In this document: in pieces, positions 49,313-58,870 of the stretch
Layout of the letters: the number at the start of each line of letters is the position of its first letter
Numbering within the stretch: position 1 is the stretch's first letter
Made by a program: the position numbers and the translations under genes
Source: Glandiceps talaboti
Lineage: Eukaryota; Hemichordata; Enteropneusta; Spengelidae
Direction of reading: 5' to 3'
NCBI RefSeq assembly: GCF_964340395.1
Contig: NC_135550.1
Location: forward strand, 62,001-126,000
Length of the DNA: 64,000 nucleotides
Notes under the pieces: model-generated
What the model saw: the letters and a program-made list of their open reading frames with translations, nothing else
Told to the model about the DNA's origin: nothing
Database searches by the model: none

Positions 49313-50511
49313 TAGTCTTTGGGAACTAGTTGAAGGCTTTAAAATTGCTAACTTTTCTAGTGGTGAAAATATCTAGCTTTTCAGTAATCAATTTGAATTA
49401 AGAACTGTCACTTGAGTGAAAAGATTGGGGAACCCGTTTAAATTTATGCTGGGGCACTAGATGTGTTGTTCATTGCAAAGTTTAATTCAGTCAGAAAGAT
49501 ATCAAGATGTAAAAATAACAGATTGGGCAGCCAAAACCTACAAGCATCAAATGTTTCGTCCATTCAGCAGCAGTAATTTGTGTGTGCTTATCCTGATATA
49601 AAAAATGTACTCAGACATTTGATTCACCAGTGACTCTGCTGAGTCAAGGGTTAAGTTTCTTGGTTCCGAGGACTGTAATCAGTTGTCCTTTTAATGATTC
49701 ATAACCGAGTCAAGTTTTGAGGGGTAATATTACAAAGACTACAGCCTACACTCAAAATGAAAACACAGAATTTAAGTTTTTTCAGCATCTTTTCATTGAA
49801 GAATGATACTGTAGTTGAAATACAAGATGAAAAATAGACGAATTATATTTGTAGTCGAAATATGTGGATTAGAAAAAAATAATCACCCAATAATGAAAAT
49901 TCACTGTTAGTCGAATTCAATGAGCAGTTGAAATAAATGGATTATAACGGTAATAATGATCAGCAATATGAGAAAGGAGTATAGTGTGATTCTGAGGTAC
50001 TAGTACTTTGAGGAGATAAAATGAGGCAAATAGTAAATGTACTTGATTTTTACATAGACCCTCCACGTTGGTGGAGGGTCTATGATTTATAATAAAGGTG
50101 ACTATGATGACAATGAGTCTTTACTAAATGGAGAAAGTTGTTGTTGCTATAGTGATGATGAAAGGGATTACTGACCTGACTTACATTGAATCTAGTATTT
50201 GTTGATAATGATGAAGTATTTCAGAATGGTATGGCATGCAAAATTATACTCATATTTTTTCCCCGTTAGTATTCTAAATTCAGCCCCATTGTGATCAGGA
50301 GAGAGTATTTTTTTTTATCAGCTCAACATGTTAAAATAGCATCTGGATACACAATTTTACCGACTGATTTTTTTTCACAAATCCAGGGGAGGGAGAGGGA
50401 CCCGCACCCCCGTCTCGTACCAACCCCAACTTGAATACGTCACTCCCTAGTACCATCCACTCTTTCATTTCTACAGCCTACTTTTGAAGTTATCATGAAT
50501 GTGTTGTTAAA
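49313..50511. other. Intron 3 sequence without recognised features
   Basis: AT-rich. One perfect short hairpin: CCTCCACGTTGGTGGAGG near 50060-50078. A G-rich GGGGAGGGAGAGGGACC patch lies near 50385. No gene. Confidence 0.5.
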
Positions 50512-50938
50512 GGGGAACGCCACTCCAGGAAATAGAGACAGTAACATAAAATATTGGTTCTTGAGAGTTATTTCATGAATTTACGTACCTTCAATTATTT
50601 GCGATTTCAGAGAAACATCAAGTTGATCTTGTACATTTATAGGGTATCTTTGCTTTTGCATCATGGGAGATAGTAGAAATAATGTATTCAATAACTGAAT
50701 ATTCATTCTATGAGTACACAAATGTAAAATAGCTGTCATGAATATTCAGTGTGCAACCATTGAATATATTATTTATATACTCCCATGATGCAGTAGTCCA
50801 TAGCTAAGATACCCTATACAACCACAAGATCAACTTGTAATCGCAAGTAATTTTAGGTAACATAAATCATGAAATGACTCTCTAGAACCCATGTTTATGA
50901 AAATTTCTCTATTTCCTGGAGTGGTATTCCACTTCAAC
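50512..50938. mobile_element. MITE with long terminal inverted repeats (~425 bp)
   Basis: Left end AAAGGGGAACGCCACTCCAGG, continuing AAATAGAGA; right end TCTATTTCCTGGAGTGG then TATTCCACTTCAACC. Matching continues inward (GAGTTATTTCATGAATTTACG with CATAAATCATGAAATGACTC; GTTGATCTTG with CAAGATCAAC; AGGGTATCTT with AAGATACCCT; CATCATGGGAG with CTCCCATGATG), so nearly the whole element folds on itself. No open frame. A half copy lies at 40590-40700. Confidence 0.9.
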
Positions 50939-51089
50939 CAACCCTCCTAAGGATATCACTTTTATAAGTTAGCAAGGATAACTTTGAAAATAATTAAAAA
51001 TACCACCAATGGCATTGTAGCACAACTGTATAGTTTTTAAATATGTTTATCCATATGCTAGTCTAGATCTATGCTAACAATAGGTGTTC

Positions 51090-51640
51090 ATTTGCTGAAT
51101 GACTATCCAGTTGCCTATCCAACCAAGTTGCTATCTTTGCGATATACTCGATCATTTGGCTGTTGCTATGGGCATGGTCATGTTGCTAGGCAAATTTACA
51201 TACATTTTTGGAATGTTTATTCAATTGCCTATTAATCCCTGTTATTTTTCCAATATATGTGATTATTTGGCTGTTGCTATGGGCGTGGTCTTGATGCTAG
51301 GCAAATTTACATACATTTTTGAATGTTTATTCAATTGTCTATTAACCCCTGTTGTTATCTTTGTAAAATACACGACCGTTTGGCTGTTGCTTTGGGCGTG
51401 GTCTTGTTGCTAGGCAAATTTACATACATTTTTGAATGTTTATTCAATTGTCTATTAACCCCTGTTGTTATCTTCGTGAAATACACGACCGTTTGGCTGT
51501 TGCTATGGGCGAAGTCATGGTTAATAGGGATATGTTGCATACATTTTTTGAATGTTTACTCACTTGCCTACCAGATGATGTTATTTGACCAAAATATACT
51601 GCCATTTGGTTGTTGCTAAGGGCGTGGTCATGGTTGCTAA
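51090..51640. repeat. ~111-113 bp tandem repeat, about five copies
   Basis: Unit contains TTTGGCTGTTGCTATGGGCG, then TGGTC, GGCAAATTTACATACATTTTT and GAATGTTTATTCAATTG. GGCAAATTT landmarks lie at 51189, 51300 and 51413. Overlapping open frames are repeat-driven. An isolated antisense monomer lies at 56230-56345. Confidence 0.85.
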
Positions 51641-52290
51641 GGCCAATTGTGTCAAAATATTTTGAAGAAAATCTTCAGAATAACACTTCTAGAAACATCT
51701 CACCAAGTTTCAGTCTCATTGTCTAAGTACTTTTTGAGATATAAATTTTTGACCAAAATTCACATTTTTACACCTAATTTGTATATTACTGATGCGATCA
51801 TTATATGCTTAATATTTCTTCATCCTTACACCCACAGATGCATCCCTGTTAAATTTCAGCCCAGTCTGCTCTGTAGTTTTGGAATTATAGGTTTTTGACC
51901 AAAAAGACACATCTTTAGCCCTAATTTGCATATTACAAAGGGAATCATCATGTCATGAACAAATCTGAATTCACTCACCCCTGAAGAATGCTCCCACCAA
52001 ATTTCATGCCAATCTGCCCAGTATTTTTGGAGTTTAAGCTCTTTGACCAAAAATAACATTTTTTTGACCCCAACCCACATCTCTGATGCAATCATTTTCA
52101 TTAGAACAATTTTCCAACTAGACACCAGAAGTAACATGATCACCAAATATCAAAGCAATTGGTCCAGCTGTTTTTGAATTTAAGTCGTTTACGTACACAC
52201 ACACACACACACAAAGACAGACAGACAGACAGACAGACAGACACCGGGCGATCAGTATAGCACTACTGAACCTCAGGCCATGATTTTTTT
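51641..52290. repeat. Dispersed AT-rich repeat ending in (CA)n(GACA)n
   Basis: Three related ~120-bp stretches share the order TTTTGACCAAAA..CACATTTTT..CCTAATTTG(C/T)ATA..CACC(A/T)AATTTCA. The tail is (CA)n at ~52195-52213, (GACA)n at ~52216-52242, then GGGCGATCAGTATAGCACTACTG. No coding. The same kind of text recurs reverse-oriented near 55375-55640. Confidence 0.65.
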
Positions 52291-52497
52291 TTTTTTTGGG
52301 GGGGGGGTGGTAGAGATTTTTCAGCCTGACCTCAGAGGAGGGTCATAAATTTTTGGACCACATATTAGGGGAGGCCTGGGTCATCACTTTTTCACTGCTA
52401 TCTCACGCAATCCCCCAGCTCAACGCCCCTGGTAATTTCCGTCCAGTCCCTTTAAAATACTTGATTATCAACATTTTCTCCTGTATTTTCTATATAG

Positions 52498-52565
52498 TAA
52501 TGAAAATTGATATTTGGATAACTGTTTTCGTCACTGGAGTCATCTGTGTCTTCTACACAACTTTG
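52498..52565 (+). CDS. SLC5-like transporter, exon 4
   Basis: Acceptor TTTTCTATATAG, donor TTTG/GTAAGT. TA completes a Val codon with the G from exon 3, then M-K-I-D-I-W-I-T-V-F-V-T-G-V-I-C-V-F-Y-T-T-L, a short exon ending in phase 0 inside a membrane helix. The Y-T-T-L end leads straight into the G-G-M-Q-A-V-I-W start of exon 5. Confidence 0.88.
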
Positions 52566-52719
52566 GTAAGTTCAAGAAGTAGTTCCATCTGTGGACGCTA
52601 AGAAAGTTGTAAAGACCTTTTCGTTAATTCTCTATTTTAATTTTGACAGCTATAACAAACACTAATATATGCAATATGATAACCAGGTATAATGGCAACT
52701 TTATCCGCTCTTAATTCAG

Positions 52720-52874
52720 GGTGGAATGCAAGCTGTTATTTGGACTGACGTATTTCAATTTTTGGTCATTTTCGGAACAATCATCACCGTCATTGTTATG
52801 GGAACCCTCAAAGCTGGTGGCGTGGAGTACGTCTGGGAAGTCAACAAGAACGATGGTCGTCTTGATGTATTCAG
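52720..52874 (+). CDS. SLC5-like transporter, exon 5 (family signature)
   Basis: Acceptor CTTAATTCAG, donor TTCAG/GTGAGT. Encodes G-G-M-Q-A-V-I-W-T-D-V-F-Q, the most recognisable SLC5/SSF motif, then a hydrophobic helix and a loop ending N-D-G-R-L-D-V-F, phase 2. Intron 4 before it is only 154 bp (52566-52719). AG joins T of exon 6 to give Ser. Confidence 0.93.
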
Positions 52875-53559
52875 GTGAGTTCTACAGTCATGCAACGTGA
52901 CTCCCAATACTTTAAGTCCTAGACCAAAAGTAGATCTTTTTCAAAAAAGCGACTTTTTCCCATTGATTGGAATGTTTATTATCGACACAAATGTTCAAGA
53001 ACATATCTGTGCCAGCAATAATGTCATTCCGAGTGAATAATATAACGAAGTTATTACCATGTACATGTACTGTATAGTATCATATGACATTAGAAAATAT
53101 TTTGTATGTCTATGAAACCATCTCGTTTAACTACAAAATTCACAAAGGGTGGCAAAAGTCAGTGTATAAGTGGTGCTAAAGAAGCATCCAGTACTTACAA
53201 GGGGGAGACGTTCGGGGAATGGGGGGGGGGGGGGGCACTTTCTACAAATCGGTCCTCGGGGAGGGCCATATTTTAGAAAATTGAAATTATGGGAGGGTCA
53301 CATTTTACTTTGTCTCAGTTCATACGTCTAGCTTTGTATTATTTTGTGATTTTGGCATGATCCCACCGCTGCCACCACTTCCAAATCCTACTGCTATCAA
53401 ATCTGCTACTGCCATCATTGTAAAGTAATATCACACCATATCAGTGAAATAACTGTTGGTTGTGGTGTAAGGAGAGGAGCAGGTCTCAAATGTGAACAGC
53501 GTGACGAGATATTGGGAATAATGTGGTGGAATGGAGATGTTGACCTCGGGTCCTCAGAT

Positions 53560-53785
53560 TGTCAGTTGTGTACTCATCTAGTTTTTCGGAGTTCTGGCCT
53601 TCTGCTCAGCCAATTGCAGGCATTGATTTAATGCAAAAACAAACTCACTGTGGTGGTAATATTGGGAAACGGCAAATGCCACTATGTGGTGGTATCTTAT
53701 TACAGAAAAATTTCCTGTCTCTAGTGGGTTTCAAACCAAGGACATTCTGACTAGTAAACTTGAGCTCTAACATCTACGCCACAGG
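53560..53785 (-). mobile_element. tRNA-headed SINE, minus strand
   Basis: The minus strand from 53785 reads GTGGCGTAGATGTTAGAGC (resembling a pol III A box; 53764-53782) followed ~30 bases later by GGTTTGAAACCC (resembling a B box; 53726-53737). This is the spacing of a tRNA gene. The tRNA acceptor end is not formed, and the sequence continues into a non-tRNA body towards 53560, so a SINE fits better than a tRNA gene. The right boundary of the body is a guess. Confidence 0.6.
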
Positions 53786-54099
53786 AAGGAAGTGTTTAAA
53801 AAAATTCTCATTGAAATATTGAAATATGGAGAGGGTCATATTTTGGGGAAAGAAAATTGAGAGAGGGTCATTTTTTAGCACAACATACTAGGGGAGGTCA
53901 CATTTTATGCCACACACCGGTGTTGATTTCACCCTTGTAATTACTGAAGACTACCTGAGGGAAGGTTATGTTATGCTTTTATCTATCTATTTATCTGTCT
54001 GTCTGTCTGTCTGTCGACATGATATCTCAAACACTACTGCATCAATTCTAATGAAACATGTTACACATCTTCCATATGGTAATAGTAAGAATTGATTAG

Positions 54100-54830
54100 A
54101 TTTTAGTAAACATCCAATGAACAGTAATTATCCATTTGCATAATTGATGGTTTATTAGTTAGTCGGCTATATTATATCTTAAGAATGCATACTTCCATTT
54201 CCATACAAATTATGCATGTCATATATGGTCGTTGTTATAACTTATAGTTTTAATGACTAATTTGTAAATTACGCTATATCTTAAATTAAAGCTTGAAATG
54301 TCATAGAGTTTACTATATATACCAACCATAACAACTTACATATCCTATTTACTTTTAATGAGTCATTTCAATAATTAATGATCATAAGTAATTAATTTAA
54401 GTCATATATTAAGAATGCATACTTCAAATTCCATACAATTTGGCACATACATCAATTTTAACAAAGTGCCCTATAAAGCCTGTTGGCATAGTTATTTTAG
54501 TTTTAATCAGTAATCTGCATAATTAATGATTTTAGGTAATTAGCTATATTTTAGGAATACTTTAAATGTCATATAATTTGGTACATACATCAACAATAAC
54601 AAAGCACATGTGTTAGATGTAGTTTGATGTAGTTTTTAATTGTGACATGTAATTTGCATAAATAATCATTTTTGATAATTAGGCAATATCTTTAAAATGC
54701 AAACTTATAATTTCAAATAATTTAGTACATGTATATTGATTGTAAAGAAGCGCATGTGTCCTGCTTGTTGATTTAACTTCTAATGTTAATGGTTAATTTG
54801 CATACTTAGTCATTCTTCGATCAAAACAAC
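54100..54830. repeat. Degenerate ~120-bp AT-rich repeat
   Basis: TAATTTGCATAATTAATGATTTT and AATTAG(C/G)CTATAT(C/T)TTAGGAAT words recur about every 110-160 bp (near 54135, 54240, 54375, 54520, 54655 and 54790). Heavily diverged. No coding. Confidence 0.6.
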
Positions 54831-55689
54831 CTTCTCGATATTGGTGATTTTCTTAAACAAACACTCGAAGCATTGGATTTTCTTAACGGAACTGGAGTGG
54901 TTCATTGCGACATCACTGTATTATCTATGCAAGCTTCATATTTCATATAGTTTCATGTAATTAATTTTCATCATTAAGGGTACATCATGTATAATACCTA
55001 TAGCTCAGAATTTTGCATTCCAACAATTTATAATATAGGATCAAAAATGTATGGGTTTGCCCATACTGTACGGGATGCATTCAGTGTAAATCTGGTCTTA
55101 CCTGTGTCACAATATCAGCTACTCACACCATACAATAAGTCACATCATGCATGCACCATTTATAAGAATATGCAGTGAACTTAATTATATTTAAAGAAGT
55201 CATTTGTAAAATCATTGGAATCAGAATGACTTGCTGGTCAAAATCAACAGTACTACAGTTTGTGTCGCTCCGCCCTCACCGGCCTGCTCTAACATACAGC
55301 AACAATGTGAACATGGTTGGCCGGTGCCATCAGAGTGTACCTTACAGACTATTGTATACTAATTAACCCCCCTGAAATTTGGTAGGAATGTTCTTAGAAG
55401 TGTTATTCTGCAGATTTTCTGTAAAACATTTTTGCCCTAGCTACAATGACCTCGCCCAATAGCAACAATTAAATTTTGGTCAAAAAAGATAAACAAAACT
55501 GAGCAGATTGTCCTGAATTTGGAGGGAATTTTCTAAGAAATGTTATTCTGCAGATTTTCTGTAAAACACTAGCAACAAGGACAACGAACCCTGGCAACAA
55601 CCAAACTGCGGTGTGTTTTGGTCAAATAACATCAGGTTTTGTTTAAATCTCCAACGGATCACTCATCTCCTTTGTTTGCTCAGTTGAAT
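54831..55689. other. Intron 5 sequence, partly dispersed repeat
   Basis: 54831-55370: nothing recognised. 55370-55640: two reverse-oriented copies of text related to 51641 onward (TGTTATTCTGCAGATTTTCTGTAAAACA at ~55400 and ~55540). No gene. Confidence 0.45.
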
Positions 55690-56220
55690 ATTCTAGATGT
55701 TTTTAAACTGCATAGATATTTGATTCCTTTATTTATGGCTTGATCCATCAACTTTCACCACACACTTTGTATGATTATTTTGAACCTTCACACTACAATA
55801 CAAGACTCTCTTCATATCAAAATATTTATCCATATTATGCCAGAACAAACTCAGGTCAGTTTTCTTTCTCCTTCTCGGGGGCAAAAATCTGGAATAGCAT
55901 CCCTGTCAACATAAGATGTATCAATACGCTAATCGAATTTAAGCGATCTTATAAACAATTTCTTCTAGAAGAGTAAATTAAACCACTGTACAATTTATTG
56001 TTACCGTATGTTCTTCATAAGTACTATGAACTCCGAGGTACTATGTATTTCCTTTTGCTATATCACTTTGCTGTCAAATATTGTATATAACTATGGTAGG
56101 GGACAGGCTTGAATAGCTGTAAGCTAAATCCCGATTCCCCTATTTACCCACGAAATAGTATTTTTGTATGTGTATCTGTAATGTTCATTTGTGCTTTTGG
56201 GTAAATAAAACACACTATAT
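55690..56220 (+). pseudogene. LINE 3' fragment (CR1/L2-like C-terminus)
   Basis: The open part ends at 55976: L-S-P-H-T-L-Y-D-Y-F, then Y-N-T-R and F-S-F-S-G-A-K-I-W-N-S-I-P and F-K-R-S-Y-K-Q-F-L-L. The A-K-I-W-N-S-I-P block matches the extreme C-terminus of CR1/L2-type reverse transcriptases and parallels P-Q-I-W-N-N-V-P at ~32890. A ~240-bp 3' untranslated tail ends GGGTAAATAAAACACAC. Sense to the host gene, in intron 5. Confidence 0.8.
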
Positions 56221-56229
56221 TCAAAAAAT

Positions 56230-56345
56230 GTATGTAAAAGTGCATAGCAACTAGACCACACTCATAACAGCCAAATGATCACTTATATTGGAAAGATAAC
56301 AACAGGGATTAATAGGCAAATAAATAAACATTCAAAAAATGTATG
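56230..56345 (-). repeat. Isolated inverted monomer of the 111-bp repeat
   Basis: ATAACAGCCAAATGATCA, AACAGGGATTAATAGGCAA and AACATTCAAAAAATGTATG are the reverse complement, in order, of the unit at 51090-51640. Confidence 0.8.
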
Positions 56346-56561
56346 CAAATATTCAATCAATTATACTGTTGTCCTACAATGCCATTGCAACTATATTTCA
56401 TACAATATATTACATCGCACTACCATGTCTTGTGACAATTCTCTGAAAACATCCATTGTGGATCTCCGATGACTGTTTGTTACTGTATAGAAAAGGTTGG
56501 TCCTCAGTATAACATATCGATTTCAAAGTGATCTCAAAAATCTAATTTTTTCTCTCTCAAG

Positions 56562-56699
56562 TTTTCCATTTGATCTAACAGAGCGTACAACGTTTTTGGG
56601 TATGGTCATTGGAGGAGGAATGAACACGTTTAGTTCATATATCAGTCAAACAGCAGTACAGAGATACGTATCATCTAAGAGTTTGCGACAGGCTCAAAT
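56562..56699 (+). CDS. SLC5-like transporter, exon 6 (last recognised)
   Basis: Acceptor TTTCTCTCTCAAG, donor AAAT/GTAAGT. T completes Ser, then F-P-F-D-L-T-E-R-T-T-F-L-G-M-V-I-G-G-G, a helix, and S-Q-T-A-V-Q-R-Y-V-S-S-K-S-L-R-Q-A-Q, matching the V-Q-R-Y signature after the core helices. It ends in phase 2 with AT, so an exon beginning with the third base of the codon is expected downstream. None is recognised in the remaining 7.3 kb, which is mostly a Polinton-like element. Confidence 0.9.
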
Positions 56700-57148
56700 G
56701 TAAGTATTCCATTGACATCTTAGAAAATGATATCATAGTCATTCTGTTTGTCACAGCTGTATGGTATTCCTTGAAATGGAACGTTAGTAGTATGTAAAAT
56801 GGGGGTGCGAGACCACTTTTTGACATGTTGTATTTTTTAGGTCTTTTTAAGTTAAAAAATGGTCTAATCTATATTAAATTTAGTACATACAAAACATGAC
56901 CCTGTCGTTTCATAGTTAAGAGTATCTGAAACAACAGTGAACGAATTTCTTATTACTCCCGCTCATTGTTCAAATAGGTGCAACATCGGAGGTCAAAGGT
57001 CATCGAGTCATTCACAACTGAGTCTATTATAAAAGTGTGTTGACCTTTGTTATTGTTATGAAAGTGTGTTGACCTTTGTTCTCTATATCATCGGAAAACG
57101 AAAATAAAAAAAACAATATTTATTATTATTATATATAGTATAAGAAAA

Positions 57149-57556
57149 ATGCCGTACAGTGAAGAACTTCAAGGTAAATACTCAAAATTAAATGCTCTCG
57201 GTAGTAAAGGAGAGTGAACTCACCATGTTGTAACGTATAATCCAAATTGTGCAAAGCCCGGTGAAGTTTTATATATCAGATGTCCAAAATTAGAGGACAC
57301 CGTTGTTCTAACGGATAAAATAAATCTCGTTTTTGATCTTAAATTAGAAGATCATAATAAAAACTTTGTTGTTCAAAATTTGACTGTTATCAGTTGTTTA
57401 GTTTTAAAATTTGACGGATAATATTGACGGAGTTGGTGGTGGGGATTACTTAGGAGAGGCTGCACTTCATAAAGCATATGGTAAAAAATATGCAATCGAT
57501 CTTGCGAAATTACATCCCATAACGAATGGACATGGAGCTGTTTATCCTTCGAGCTT
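57149..57556 (+). pseudogene. Capsid-like protein fragment of the Polinton-like element
   Basis: ATG at 57149 opens a frame that meets TGA at 57215-57217, continues in the same frame (T-Y-N-P-N-C-A-K-P-G-E-V-L-Y and K-I-N-L-V-F-D-L-K) to TAA at ~57421, then shifts frame to G-D-Y-L-G-E-A-A-L-H-K-A-Y-G-K-K-Y. The Y-N-P..A-x-P-G-E-x-L-Y pattern recalls a conserved capsid-type protein of animal Polinton-like/adintovirus-like elements. That is family memory, not a search result. The sequence between the two segments is shorter than I would expect, suggesting a deletion, and the 3' part is interrupted by a dispersed repeat at 57557. Confidence 0.5.
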
Positions 57557-57935
57557 AAGTAGTTCACTTTTGCCCCAAAGTGCAATATAAGTGAGGCACT
57601 GATTGTGAAACAGCCAAGCATTTACATGATAAGTTCGGTAACTAGTGTGGTAGCTAGGTAATACATGTATATGTATATTTATAGTTATACTTGAACTTAT
57701 AAGTAATATTAAAGAATTCATGTAAGAAACAGGGAGAAGAACAAATATTTACATGTACCACATTTCAGACAAGGCTATATGCCAGTGTAGAAAAAGGATT
57801 TTTTTCTTCCCCCTATCTACAATTTTGAAAACAGCATGACCCCCCCCCCCCCACTGCCAATTTCAAAACAGAGTGACCCCCTCCCAATACACCATGCCCC
57901 CCCCCTAGGCTGAAGAAACTGACCGGTCCCTTATC
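57557..57935 (+). repeat. Dispersed repeat, copy B, inside the Polinton-like element
   Basis: Matches 27811-28199 end to end on the same strand, with ~10% differences and a longer C-run (57841-57852). It starts right after the coding-like ..Y-P-S-S-L-S text of the capsid fragment, and element-like sequence resumes after GACCGGTCCC, so it looks nested and younger than the host element. Confidence 0.85.
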
Positions 57936-58040
57936 TTGCAATAGCTGTGAGTGGGGCAGTATTGGAGAAAGATATGTTAGAACAAAGGAATATATTACCA
58001 GTTGATCCTCATAAAGGATAAATCTATAATTATAGCTAGT

Positions 58041-58041
<1 letters not shown>

Positions 58042-58093
<52 letters not shown>
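58042..58093. repeat. (AAT)n microsatellite
   Basis: About 17 AAT units. They read as a poly-Asn run in one plus frame, which I do not take as coding. Confidence 0.97.
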
Positions 58094-58094
<1 letters not shown>

Positions 58095-58246
58095 TATAAT
58101 TTATTCCCACGTACAAAAAAATATGATACAGAACAGAACAAAATATCCTTATGTATATACATAAACGTGTTATTCGGGAAAAGGGTGTGGAAGTAGTTGT
58201 TACACAAGTAATCGAGTCTTCCCCTCATCCTAGATATATATACATA

Positions 58247-58654
58247 ATGGATGCTGCAATCGCGATGATGGTTGGTGGAGCAGTTTTAAATGCAACTGCT
58301 TTTGTTGGAGCTGGTTATATAGGCCAGACATTATCTTCTGGTAATACAAAAAAAGAACACGAAAAAGAATTGAAGAGACATTATTTAGCTTTGGAAAAAT
58401 TCAATAAAGATCGTGAAGTATGGTTAGGACATAGACAAAAAGTAATGGATTATATAGTGAAGCAAACAAATTTAGATATCCATGCGAGACAGAATCTGAT
58501 TATGACTGACGAAAACTTAAATTTATATCAAGAATATCATCCTCATACTGAACATCTCAAGAATGAACCTCAGTTCGGTGATTATTATCAACCTTCTAAC
58601 AATATGAAGATATATCAATACCTTTATTGGTGGTGGTGGAATATTATTAGTTAA
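58247..58654 (+). CDS. Small protein with hydrophobic N-terminus, Polinton-associated, intact
   Basis: 135 codons from ATG 58247; the frame is open further upstream to 58151, but the M-D-A-A-I-A-M-M start fits the family as I remember it. Residues ~4-28 are hydrophobic and Gly/Ala-rich (V-G-G-A-V-L-N-A, V-G-A-G-Y-I-G), a likely membrane segment. Residues ~30-95 are strongly charged and probably helical (K-K-E-H-E-K-E-L-K-R-H, W-L-G-H-R-Q-K-V-M-D-Y-I). The tail has H-P-H-T-E and ends in four Trp then N-I-I-S; family members seem to run on with another hydrophobic segment, so the last part may be frameshifted. Similar proteins sit in Polinton-like elements; function unknown. It is the only intact frame in this element. 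Confidence 0.6.
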   Translation: MDAAIAMMVGGAVLNATAFVGAGYIGQTLSSGNTKKEHEKELKRHYLALEKFNKDREVWLGHRQKVMDYIVKQTNLDIHARQNLIMTDENLNLYQEYHPHTEHLKNEPQFGDYYQPSNNMKIYQYLYWWWWNIIS

Positions 58655-58683
58655 TTTAATAAAAGAATATATGTAAATATAAA

Positions 58684-58870
58684 ATGGAAGTATGTAAAGT
58701 ATGTAAACAAAAAAAAGTAACCCATGGTTGTTCAAACATCTGCGGTACACTCTTTTGAAAATCTCATTGCTCTGATTGTTGCGATTCAATATCAGACATG
58801 AACATGTATGATGTTATACATTGTAATATATGTAGACGATTCAATATACCTCGTGATGATATTTGTTAAA
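58684..58870 (+). pseudogene. Cys-rich zinc-ribbon/RING-like fragment
   Basis: Frame from ATG 58684 reads M-E-V-C-K-V-C-K-Q-K-K with repeated C-x2-C and C-x3-C pairs (C-K-V-C, C-S-N-I-C, H-C-N-I-C), but hits TGA at 58756-58758 where Cys or Trp would preserve the pattern, and TAA near 58867. Probably a zinc-binding protein of the element, now broken. No specific family assigned. Confidence 0.45.

Larger units (their letters stand above)
52875..56561 (+). other. Intron 5 of the SLC5-like gene (3.7 kb)
   Basis: GT at 52875, AG at 56560-56561 after TTTTTCTCTCTCA. Holds G-rich GGGAGGGTCA words (53210-53300 and 53825-53910), a SINE, (CTGT)n at ~53981-54015, degenerate AT-rich repeats, a LINE 3' fragment and one inverted satellite monomer, listed separately. 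No other exon recognised. Confidence 0.75.
39490..56699 (+). other. SLC5-family sodium-coupled transporter gene, 5' half (six exons, partial)
   Basis: Six exons at 39490-39614, 47013-47232, 48337-48454, 52498-52565, 52720-52874 and 56562-56699 join in phase through GT-AG introns to give 274 codons plus two bases. The conceptual protein has the SLC5 plan: N-terminal D-Y-V-V-F segment, first membrane helix, a Q-Y-L-V-A-D-K-S-M loop, further helices, and the hallmark G-G-M-Q-A-V-I-W-T-D-V-F-Q followed by Q-R-Y-V-S-S-K-S. Order and spacing match the sodium-coupled monocarboxylate transporter group (SLC5A8/SLC5A12), which in animals carry lactate, short-chain acids or related solutes across the plasma membrane. 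Full-length members are ~600 residues, so the C-terminal half is missing here; no later exon is recognisable before the Polinton-like element. Paralogue identity and substrate are not determined. Confidence 0.85.

Noticed and set aside
51099-51619. Two overlapping ~100-codon hydrophobic frames that look like membrane proteins
   Set aside because: They follow the 111-bp tandem repeat; frames switch between copies and there is no conserved start.
53722-53785. Functional tRNA gene
   Set aside because: A- and B-box-like motifs are present but no acceptor stem or clear anticodon arm forms; a SINE head fits better.
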